NCBI GenBank assembly: GCA_963809695.1
Contig: CAWEKI010000007.1
Span: forward strand, 124,001-188,000
Direction of reading: 5' to 3'
Origin: JAGDMJ01 sp963809695
Lineage (GTDB): Bacteria; Bacteroidota; Ignavibacteria; UBA10030; UBA6906
Length of the DNA: 64,000 nucleotides
The position numbers and the translations under genes are program-made. Positions within the stretch are counted from its first letter, which is position 1; each line of letters opens with the position of its first letter. Positions 42,715 through 50,234 of this stretch are shown in pieces. The notes under the pieces are model-generated. The model saw nothing but the letters and a program-made list of their open reading frames with translations, was not told the DNA's origin and made no database searches.

Positions 42715-44694
42715 TCAACGCAATGTAAGTGTAGTTACCAGTTCTGTCCCACCGCCAGCCATCGCGGCCAGGCGGAGAGTGGTTGAAGGGATTTTCCTGT
42801 CATACCCCGGCGAGTACCATCCCCCTCGGGGCGAGAGGCTCCCACACAGGACGGTCCGCTCCCTGAGTCGCCCGTCGGGACGAAGGATCACCGTTGCGGG
42901 TCCATTCGTAAGGACATACGTGCCTTCCGCCTCCGTGAGCGAGCACGCGGGAGAGAGGTGGAAGAACAGCTCAACGGAATGCTTCCCGTCGCTGTGAATT
43001 CTATCGATCACGGTATAGCTTCGGTCAGAGGCATCAAAAATGACTTCCCGTTCATGGCGCACGGGATGGGTGAGTCTCATATACCCGTCATGCCAACCCA
43101 TCACGCTGACTGCATCGTGCCGGAGCAAATGACAGCGAGCCTTCCGGAGCCACATAAAATTCCCTCCGATCACCGACTGATCCATCCCGTCGACCCGGAG
43201 CGTGTTGTGGGCGGCTGTCCCCCGAAAGTAATCCCGCCATTCCCGCTGCGTATGATATGCGTACGTTCCGGGGTCAATCAGGAACCTCCGGTCTTTGTAG
43301 TCCATGAGAATACTTAACGCATCGGCATGACCATGCGCCGCAAGGCTCAGGTAACCGAGCGGACCGCAATCAAGGGTCACGGCCGCCCCTTCCCCCTTTA
43401 CAATATAATACCCACCCTGAGGAAAGGAGAGCGTAGGCGTGCGCTCCTGGTCCCTCGTGCAGAGCGCCTCGAAGTCCTGGAACCCGAGGAGCCAGAAGGA
43501 TTTCTCGTCGTAGGAGACAGCCCGGCGGGCAAAGTCGCCGCGCCGGAACAACACACCCGCAGTGGCAAGCAGGGACCGAAAGAGCTTGAATTCGGGCTCA
43601 TGGGAAAGCACCGCAACATAGCCATCGTCCTCATCGCCGATTTGCGGAACATCCCCCTTGCCATCGATCAGCGACGAGACAAAGTCAGCCATTTTTTCAA
43701 GTCGTTCCCAGTATCGGCCGGAAAAGTCGCGCCCGTTCCGCCGTCCAAGGAGGGCGGCGATCAGGAGAAAATCAAACACAAAGGATTGGTAGCTGATCGC
43801 CTGCTCTTTGTCTACCCCATCAGCCCAGACCTGCCTGAGTACTTCTTCTTCAAGAATGCGCGTGCTCGTCCCTATCCATTGAGCACTCTCCTTGAACGTG
43901 AAGCAGAGCGCTCCGACAAAAAGGCCGCACGCTTCGCCAATCAGGTGATTGTTGGCAGAAGAGTGCCGGGAGAAATTCCGCGAGATGAAGACCAGATGTT
44001 GATGCACTGACCGGCTCCAACGGGCCGCGAACTCCGTATGGCGGTCAACATACCCGCCCCCCCCGGCGAGAAGGAAGTGGTATGCAAAGCACCAGTTGAT
44101 GACGCGGACGGCCGATTCGAGCGAACTGGACCAGTGAACGCCTTTGAGGTACGGGCATTGGGCGATCCAACTCTCAATCTGCGTCCGGACCTCGTCTGCG
44201 TATTCCTGCCTGCCGGTAAGATAGTACGCCTTCGCCAATTCCAACAGATGGTGGTGGCGGTTATGTTCCCAGACGTACTTGATGTCGCCGCAAAGCGCGG
44301 CATTCCGGTAGTCCATCCCGGGCCCGAAGCCAAGAGGCGGGGTGATCCCGTTCAGGTAGTCGTGATTCCACTGGATCGTCGGGCCGAAGTCCGCGCGGTC
44401 AAGCCGGAAAAAGGAGAAGCGATGCCCCAGGTATTCAGCAGCCACCGATTCGTTCCAATGGAACTGCTCCCGCAGGCAGGCCCGGACCCTCTCCTGCTCA
44501 TCCAGGTTCCCGAACCAGGCAATCGCTGCAGGCGCCCCTTGCGCTCCCGCAGCGGGAGGTGCGTAACGCCATGCCTTGTTGCGCAGCGTGCGGCTGGTCC
44601 GAAAGATGATTTCGCCGGGAGACATGAGGCGAAGCCGCCGCACCATCCAGACCACGCGGGGGAAGAGCCGAGAGCTGTGTCCGGGTGTTGACAT
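42715..44694 (-). CDS. Heparinase II/III family polysaccharide lyase-like protein
   Basis: This 659-residue protein has an alpha/alpha toroid N-terminal half (about 95-360: WSSSLESAVRVINWCFAYHF, RNFSRHSSANNHLIGEACGL, GVDKEQAISYQSFVFDF). A beta-sandwich C-terminal half follows (about 380-640) with GGYYIVKGE and AAHGHADALSILM, the motif that carries a catalytic His in heparinase II and alginate lyases. No signal peptide is evident, which is usual for the members found inside polysaccharide clusters and leaves the site of action unclear. It starts one base after the PaaK-like gene stops. Likely cleaves or edits the uronic-acid-containing polymer made here. Confidence 0.88.
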   Translation of the reverse strand: MSTPGHSSRLFPRVVWMVRRLRLMSPGEIIFRTSRTLRNKAWRYAPPAAGAQGAPAAIAWFGNLDEQERVRACLREQFHWNESVAAEYLGHRFSFFRLDRADFGPTIQWNHDYLNGITPPLGFGPGMDYRNAALCGDIKYVWEHNRHHHLLELAKAYYLTGRQEYADEVRTQIESWIAQCPYLKGVHWSSSLESAVRVINWCFAYHFLLAGGGGYVDRHTEFAARWSRSVHQHLVFISRNFSRHSSANNHLIGEACGLFVGALCFTFKESAQWIGTSTRILEEEVLRQVWADGVDKEQAISYQSFVFDFLLIAALLGRRNGRDFSGRYWERLEKMADFVSSLIDGKGDVPQIGDEDDGYVAVLSHEPEFKLFRSLLATAGVLFRRGDFARRAVSYDEKSFWLLGFQDFEALCTRDQERTPTLSFPQGGYYIVKGEGAAVTLDCGPLGYLSLAAHGHADALSILMDYKDRRFLIDPGTYAYHTQREWRDYFRGTAAHNTLRVDGMDQSVIGGNFMWLRKARCHLLRHDAVSVMGWHDGYMRLTHPVRHEREVIFDASDRSYTVIDRIHSDGKHSVELFFHLSPACSLTEAEGTYVLTNGPATVILRPDGRLRERTVLCGSLSPRGGWYSPGYDRKIPSTTLRLAAMAGGGTELVTTLTLR

Positions 44695-44695
44695 C

Positions 44696-46090
44696 CTATT
44701 GTCCCGCGGAAAGATGGGAGGTCATCCAACGGAATTTGCTCCGGCCGCCCGTTTCAATCTCTTCCAGCAAGCGGAACTCGATCTCCATATCCTTGCCTAG
44801 ACAATCGGACAGGTTGGCCCTGAGGCTGGCCGTATCTACCTGCCGTGCCGGGTCCTCACGCAGAAGATTTATGACGACGTAATCCAGCCGCTCCTGGACG
44901 ACCTGTGACCGCTTGATATTGGCGATGCCATGGAATGCGCCCATGAGCCCATTCCCTGGGACGATCCGGCCGTCGGGCGTCCTGATCACATCCCCTTTCC
45001 GGCCCTGAATCCCCGCCAACAAAGGCATCTGCCGTCCACACGGACAAGGTTTTCCGGCCATAGTCGCCAAATCGCCTGTCCGGTAGCGTATCAGGGGCAT
45101 GACATAGTTGTTCAGCCCCGTTCCCACCACTTCGCCCATCATACCGGGGGGCACATCTTCCCCAGCGTTGAGAATCTCGAAGATCCCGTACTCCGGGTTG
45201 ATGTGAAGACCCGCGTGATGCTCACATTCGGTTGCGGCAACCACCCGCTCGGCCTGACCGTAGAGGTCAAACACCCTTGCCGCAAATGATTCTTCGAGCT
45301 CTCTGCGGTGCACATCATAGAGCATCTCTGAAGATGTGAAGATGGCGGTCAGCGGAATGACCTTCTTGACCATCTTCAGGTATCGAGCCAACACCAGCAA
45401 GGTGGATGGAAACCCCTCGATAAATTCGGGAGCGAACGCTTCCAGGCGTCGGATATACGCCGAGAGTGTCACACCCGACATGTGATAATAGGACAACAGG
45501 AGCTGATTATCCGCTCCATTGATTTGCCAGAATGGCGGGACGCGCTGATGAGCCGGGACTATGATATTTTCCCAGATGGTCCCCCACACGGCAACCTTTC
45601 GGCAGCGGAAACTCAGCCCTGCAAGCCGCCGCTGGCGCCAGAGCATGGCGTTCTCTACAACGATTGACTCCCGGCTTCGGAGGGCATTCAACGGAGTACC
45701 GGTTGTGCCCGTTGTCCATCCGGGAAATACCCGTACGTGGGAAATATTCCGTGCAACGAAATCGTGCGGATTGTTCCGCAGTGTCGCTTTGTCCAGCAGA
45801 GGCAGCTTCTTGAGGTCGGATGGGGTCGTGATGTCGACCGGCTTGAGACGAAGCTGATCGAACACCCTGCGATAATAAGGAACGTTTTCATAAGAGTGCC
45901 GGATCAAAGCCCGGAGTTTCCTGCCTTGAAGCTCTTCAAACTGCTCTCTGGAATTCCATTGCGAGGTTTCCAGCTCGGCAAGGATCCGGGAGAACGGCGG
46001 ACCGAACTTGATTGCATCGACGGACAGTGCCTTCACAGAGATGAAGGTGCTGCGTGCAATATGCGCCAAATACCCCTGGAGCGAATTCAT
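44696..46090 (-). CDS. PaaK/CapK-like AMP-forming ligase
   Basis: This 464-residue protein is related to phenylacetate-CoA ligase and to CapK of capsule loci. It shows YENVPYYRRVFDQLRL and PDLKKLPLLDK-type spacing (SDLKKLPLLDKATLRNN), the ATP loop TTGTTGTPL, LYGQAE and RYRTGDLAT, the adenylate-binding region, and CPCGRQMP. It lies one base before the heparinase-like gene and seven bases after a GT4 gene, so it is a fixed part of the polysaccharide operon. Family members in such loci are thought to activate an acyl or amino-acyl group for decoration of the glycan; the substrate here is unknown. Confidence 0.87.
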   Translation of the reverse strand: MNSLQGYLAHIARSTFISVKALSVDAIKFGPPFSRILAELETSQWNSREQFEELQGRKLRALIRHSYENVPYYRRVFDQLRLKPVDITTPSDLKKLPLLDKATLRNNPHDFVARNISHVRVFPGWTTGTTGTPLNALRSRESIVVENAMLWRQRRLAGLSFRCRKVAVWGTIWENIIVPAHQRVPPFWQINGADNQLLLSYYHMSGVTLSAYIRRLEAFAPEFIEGFPSTLLVLARYLKMVKKVIPLTAIFTSSEMLYDVHRRELEESFAARVFDLYGQAERVVAATECEHHAGLHINPEYGIFEILNAGEDVPPGMMGEVVGTGLNNYVMPLIRYRTGDLATMAGKPCPCGRQMPLLAGIQGRKGDVIRTPDGRIVPGNGLMGAFHGIANIKRSQVVQERLDYVVINLLREDPARQVDTASLRANLSDCLGKDMEIEFRLLEEIETGGRSKFRWMTSHLSAGQ

Positions 46091-46097
46091 TCAGCGG

Positions 46098-47189
46098 TCA
46101 ACTTCCTTGTTGCGAAATTTCGGCGAATATCCTCAGATACTCTTCTGCAACCTTCTCTATCGAAAAGCCGGTGGCCAGCTGCCGGTTGTTACGGGCCATG
46201 TTTGCCAGAACGTCAGGATGGTCGATCAAAAACAATATCTTCTCGGCAAGCATTGCCGGGTTCTTTGGTTCCACCCAGAGACAATGATCCGGCTCGCGAA
46301 GGTAATCAGCGGAGGCGCGGACTTTCGTCGTGATGATCCCCAGTCCTGCGGCTGCCGATTGGAACACCGTCATCGGAAATCCTTCCTGGTGGTACGTCGG
46401 GAACACCAGCACATCCGCACTCTTATAGTAACACAGAGTCTCAGGTTCAGGAATATACCCTGTAAAAGTAACTTTGTCTGTGACGCCGAGCGCATTCGCG
46501 CGATCCCGTGCTTCCCTTCCCTGGGGACCATCCCCGACACAGTCGATACAAACATCCTTCCCACGGTCCAGGACGATCCGCACAGCCTCAAGCACATCGA
46601 GAAGGCCCTTCGCCGGGATGAAGCGGGCGATGAACAGGAGCCTCAGCCGCGAACCTGGACGTGCACGGTCATCGTTATCCCGGCCGAATCTCCGCCAGTC
46701 CACTGCATTCTTGACCACATAGAGATTTTTCCCGCTGAAACCCGCCCGGACAAAGTTCTGCCGCTCCTCCTCCGATAGCAGGCCGATGCCCTGGGAATTC
46801 CTGAGCACGAAACGGACCGCCCATTTCCAAAAGCCATTCCCCTCGGTCAGAATCTGCGCATCCGTGCCATGCATTTTCACAAATAGCCGTGTGCCCGTAA
46901 GCCGGGAGAGTGCCGCGTACCCCAGGTCGCGCAGGAGAGCGTGCCGTGTCAACGCGGAATTGAGCTGGACGATATCTGGCCGCTCGCGGCGGACCAGCAA
47001 GACATACCTGATCCAATCGGCAAATCTTCCTGCCACCTTCTGGTAGACCTTTTCCGAAGGCGATCGTCCACCGTATTCGAAGAGAGTCACCGAAGCGCCC
47101 CTGCGTTTGCATTCGGCGATGAACTTCTCTTCGGTGACATAGATCCCCCCGGTTAGCCCCGGCCGTATGAGCCCGATCAACAACCGCAT
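46098..47189 (-). CDS. Family 4 glycosyltransferase (GT-B fold)
   Basis: This 363-residue protein shows GLIRPGLTGGIYVTEEKF (acceptor-side glycine loop), VKMHGTDAQI, LLFIARFIPAKGLLDVLEA, and VFPTYHQEGFPMTVFQSAAA, where E-G-F-P-x-x-x-x-Q stands in for the usual E-x7-E. The ATG at 47189 shares a base with the stop of the upstream gene, with GGAG eight bases before it; the GTG at 47192 is an alternative. It probably adds one sugar of the repeat unit. Confidence 0.87.
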   Translation of the reverse strand: MRLLIGLIRPGLTGGIYVTEEKFIAECKRRGASVTLFEYGGRSPSEKVYQKVAGRFADWIRYVLLVRRERPDIVQLNSALTRHALLRDLGYAALSRLTGTRLFVKMHGTDAQILTEGNGFWKWAVRFVLRNSQGIGLLSEEERQNFVRAGFSGKNLYVVKNAVDWRRFGRDNDDRARPGSRLRLLFIARFIPAKGLLDVLEAVRIVLDRGKDVCIDCVGDGPQGREARDRANALGVTDKVTFTGYIPEPETLCYYKSADVLVFPTYHQEGFPMTVFQSAAAGLGIITTKVRASADYLREPDHCLWVEPKNPAMLAEKILFLIDHPDVLANMARNNRQLATGFSIEKVAEEYLRIFAEISQQGS

Positions 47190-48268
47190 CACGGCTTCTC
47201 CATCAGTGAAACCAGGTAAGGGGTAAGCTGGTGATCGATGATGTAAGACCAGCTGTACTTCGTGCTGGCCGCGCTGATGGCCGCCGAATCGAAGCGATGC
47301 CTGGCTTCCACCAGCTCGTGCAGTCCTCTGCAGAAGTCGGCGGGAGTGTCAGAGGTCAGGACTCCGTTGCTGCTATTGATCGTCTTCGCGTTCTCCAGCG
47401 TATTCGTTGCAATAACCGGCATCCCCGCCATCAAATATTCAAAGACTTTTGTCGCGGGTTGGACCTGGAAATGATCTTCCAGGGGAATGAAGGCGACGCC
47501 GAAATTCGCCTCCTCCAGGTATTTCCCCAGATCCTTATGGTCAACCCACCCGACGTAATGGATGTGCTGAGCGCATGTCGAACGCTGAATGGCGTCTCGC
47601 AGCCGCTGCTGGTCTCCGGGACGCCCCCCGCCCACGATCACATAGAACATGTTCAGACTTCCCCGCTTCTCATCATAGAACCGGGAGAACCCCTCGACGG
47701 TCTTCTCAATGAACCGGTGTTGCAGCGTACCCACATAGAGCAGACGCATGTCTTCGAATGTTTTCGGGGCAACTTGCGCGTGCGTAGCCCCCAGGGGCAC
47801 CAGGCAGCACTTGCGCGACGATATCCCCAGGTCTTCGCGGAGGCTGTCCGACAGGATTGTCACGGACCTGTACAACAGGCTTTCAAGGTGGATCAGGCGA
47901 TTGCTGAGCCAGCGCTTCAGGCCGGGCGAGCGCACATAGCCGGTACGAATATCCAGGACCATGCGATCGCGTCCTGTAAGAAGCGGAAGGATGAAGCAGC
48001 CCTGGAAATAGACAACAAATACCAGGTCGTACCGTCCCCGCCGGATCTCCCGTATCGATTCCCGGATGAGGCGGAACAGGCGTTCGAGCTTTCCTCCCTG
48101 GCGCGGGATATACATGACGTTGACCCCAGGCTCATCGACCCGGGGAAACCCATAGTCCCAGCACAGGTAGGTGATGGCGAACCGATCCTTGAGATATCGG
48201 CTGTACTGATAGGGCGCAATCACCGAACCAAATTGCACCTGAGAAAGTATCAGGATTCGTCTCGTCAC
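47189..48268 (-). CDS. Glycosyltransferase, GT-B type
   Basis: This 359-residue protein has a Rossmann-like N-terminal half (RILILSQVQFGSVIAPYQYS, YDLVFVVYFQGCF) and a donor-binding half with RLLYVGTLQHRFIEKTVEGF, HIHYVGWVDHKDLGKYLEEA, and QVQPATKVFEYLMAGMPVIA, the E-x-L-M-A-G-x-P sugar-nucleotide site. The start is GTG at 48268, overlapping the stop of the polymerase-like gene by four bases. More diverged than the neighbouring GT4, but the fold is clear. Confidence 0.83.
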   Translation of the reverse strand: MTRRILILSQVQFGSVIAPYQYSRYLKDRFAITYLCWDYGFPRVDEPGVNVMYIPRQGGKLERLFRLIRESIREIRRGRYDLVFVVYFQGCFILPLLTGRDRMVLDIRTGYVRSPGLKRWLSNRLIHLESLLYRSVTILSDSLREDLGISSRKCCLVPLGATHAQVAPKTFEDMRLLYVGTLQHRFIEKTVEGFSRFYDEKRGSLNMFYVIVGGGRPGDQQRLRDAIQRSTCAQHIHYVGWVDHKDLGKYLEEANFGVAFIPLEDHFQVQPATKVFEYLMAGMPVIATNTLENAKTINSSNGVLTSDTPADFCRGLHELVEARHRFDSAAISAASTKYSWSYIIDHQLTPYLVSLMEKP

Positions 48269-49560
48269 CCTGCCCCCGGCACTGTTGCAGGTCTGAGGGT
48301 GACAAGGTTTGGCGGAGGTGCCTCCTCGCTCGCTTTGTTCTCCATTCCCCCGAGCCCGATCCAGATGATCATGTATCCCGCGATCATCGCGAAGGGGCGG
48401 TTGTAGAGAGCCTCATTGTACAACCATGTCGAAGCAATGAGCAACGCAAGGAACGTGTGAAAGCGGCGCATATTGGTGCTTTGCAGTATTGAACGCCGCC
48501 GGAGAAACCAGAAGCTGGCAGGAAGCAGCAGGACCAATGAGAGCAGCCCGCCTTGGATCCAGACGGTCTGAACCTGGATCCGGGTTCCCTGGAAATACCA
48601 GAGAGAGCGGCCGAAAGAAGACGTACCGAGGATATTTTCTCCGGCAAACACGCCGTAGCCAAGGCCGAGCAGCATCTGGAGGATATCCCCGTGCATGAGC
48701 CGGAACATCAGCACAAGCTTCTGGAACCGTGGTACGTCAACGTTTTCGCGCGGATCATAGAGCAGATAGCGCTCGAGGAACCGCTCGTCGAAAATGTTCT
48801 GCGTGTCCTCGACGGTTTTCCCGTAGTAGTAATTCAGGAGCAGGATGAGTGCGACCCCGAATGCAAGGATGGGAATGGATTTGAAAATCTTGCTGCGTGA
48901 CATCGTCAGCAGAATGATGAAGATCGCCAAATAGACGAAGGAGATCTTGGTCTCATTGACCGTGCAGGGAAGCAGGAACAGCGAGTAGACGAGGACACTG
49001 CGGTAGCGGATGCCGTCTGGATCCTTGTACCAGCTCGACCGCGCGATGAAAAAGAACGCGATCAGGAAAACCAGCTGGGTGAGGAAACCGCTCCCTCCCA
49101 TATAGCCATAGGTGCCTCCTACATAGTCTCCCGCCCCGAACTTGAAAAACTGGATAAGAGAGAGGGGTATCTGAAGGAGGGCAAAAATGACCAGGAAGGC
49201 ATTGAACATTCGTCCGAACGCCTCCCAACGGGAGGATTGTGCAATGTCATACAGGACAATCAGCGTCGAGAGAAGGAACAAGGGTTGGCGCAGCCCGTTC
49301 AGATGGGTGGCAATAGCCACCGAATGCACATTCAAAAAAAAGGTAAGGGTCGAAACGAACAGAAACAACGCCAGGTACTTGACCACTGAAAACGTCCTGT
49401 TTCTCCAGACAACGGAGACAGCCATGGCGATCATGATGCCGTCGCAGGCAAAAATAGCCAGGCGGAAGATACGGTCGGCAGACGGCACAGCCATGAGCAC
49501 TGCGCCATAGAAGGAGTTCAAGAGCAGGACGAAAAAGAAAAGGAGGATTCTGATAATCAT
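48265..49560 (-). CDS. O-antigen polymerase/ligase-like membrane protein (Wzy candidate)
   Basis: This 431-residue polytopic protein has about 10-12 hydrophobic segments (IRILLFFFVLLLNSFYGAVL, KYLALFLFVSTLTFFLN and others). There is one larger hydrophilic loop around residues 240-320 (YYGKTVEDTQNIFDERFLER, FGRSLWYFQGTRIQ). That layout is typical of Wzy polymerases, which share little sequence. Position in a glycosyltransferase run, together with a Wzc and a Wzx in the locus, supports the role. A WaaL-like ligase is the alternative. It overlaps the next gene by four bases. Confidence 0.78.
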   Translation of the reverse strand: MIIRILLFFFVLLLNSFYGAVLMAVPSADRIFRLAIFACDGIMIAMAVSVVWRNRTFSVVKYLALFLFVSTLTFFLNVHSVAIATHLNGLRQPLFLLSTLIVLYDIAQSSRWEAFGRMFNAFLVIFALLQIPLSLIQFFKFGAGDYVGGTYGYMGGSGFLTQLVFLIAFFFIARSSWYKDPDGIRYRSVLVYSLFLLPCTVNETKISFVYLAIFIILLTMSRSKIFKSIPILAFGVALILLLNYYYGKTVEDTQNIFDERFLERYLLYDPRENVDVPRFQKLVLMFRLMHGDILQMLLGLGYGVFAGENILGTSSFGRSLWYFQGTRIQVQTVWIQGGLLSLVLLLPASFWFLRRRSILQSTNMRRFHTFLALLIASTWLYNEALYNRPFAMIAGYMIIWIGLGGMENKASEEAPPPNLVTLRPATVPGAG

Positions 49561-49696
49561 ATCTACCGCTACCTGTCAACCAGTGCCGGTCCATTCACGG
49601 CCAGCGGTGCAGACCTGCGTATGACGACAGGCCGGGTCGATGATGTCATCACAATATGGGACGGGCAGACGGGACAGCCTTCCATGGCGTGGGGCG
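49561..49696. other. Short intergenic region between the SLBB and polymerase genes
   Basis: These 136 bases hold no clear terminator. The minus strand just before the ATG at 49560 reads ACAGGTAGCGGTAGAT, which contains GGTAGCGGTAG, faintly like an ops/JUMPstart core, but a match this short is not meaningful alone. Confidence 0.3.
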
Positions 49697-50209
49697 CTAT
49701 CTCATCACGAGTATGATGTTCGCGGCTGCCGTGATCACGATTGCGGCTGTCGTGATAATGCTGAAGAAGTCACGCCACTGGAAAGGGATGTTATCTATGA
49801 AAATCGTGTCTCCGGCCTGCAGGTTCAACGCCATATCGTCAATCTGGTCCAGGTGCTTGAGATCGACGATGAACTCCACTTTGCGGATCTGCGTATCTCT
49901 TCTCATGACGCGCGTGATTTGCACATTGCTGAGACTTGCTTCCGCAAGCGGGCCGCCGGCAAACGACACCAGCTGGACCAGGTCTGTGGATATGGGGACC
50001 TCATAGCGTCCGGGGTTCTTGACATATCCCCAGAGGTTGATCGGCATCGTAATTTCGCCGGACTTGGAGATAAAATAGTAGGCAGCCGGCGACGATCCGG
50101 TCAATGCCGGACCGATGCCGCTCTCAAGCTGGGCGCTTCCCTCAGTGGGAACCAGGAGAGCGAGCATGAGGATGCATGGAAGGACCGAGGAAAGGGTTCT
50201 GATTCGCAT
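49697..50209 (-). CDS. Short SLBB-domain protein with C-terminal membrane helix
   Basis: This 170-residue protein starts at the ATG at 50209 with AGGA seven bases upstream; a longer reading from 50353 would overlap the wzc-like gene and has no ribosome site. A signal peptide covers about 1-27 (SSVLPCILMLALLVP, SAQ). Residues about 45-140 are one SLBB/beta-grasp unit (INLWGYVKNPGRYEVPISTD, LVQLVSFAGGP, LQAGDTIFI). The end is a hydrophobic helix (FFSIITTAAIVITAAANIIL). A Wza-type exporter would also have a Poly_export domain, more than one SLBB and usually a lipobox; none is present. It lies 25 bases after the wzc-like gene, so a helper or reduced export component is the likely role. Confidence 0.83.
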   Translation of the reverse strand: MRIRTLSSVLPCILMLALLVPTEGSAQLESGIGPALTGSSPAAYYFISKSGEITMPINLWGYVKNPGRYEVPISTDLVQLVSFAGGPLAEASLSNVQITRVMRRDTQIRKVEFIVDLKHLDQIDDMALNLQAGDTIFIDNIPFQWRDFFSIITTAAIVITAAANIILVMR

Positions 50210-50234
50210 GCTATATCCTGATTGATGAAACGAG

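Noticed and set aside
49565..49585. GGTAGCGGTAG considered as an ops/JUMPstart antitermination site
   Set aside because: Only a partial match, located inside the run of genes instead of at its head, and no RfaH/NusG-like gene is seen.
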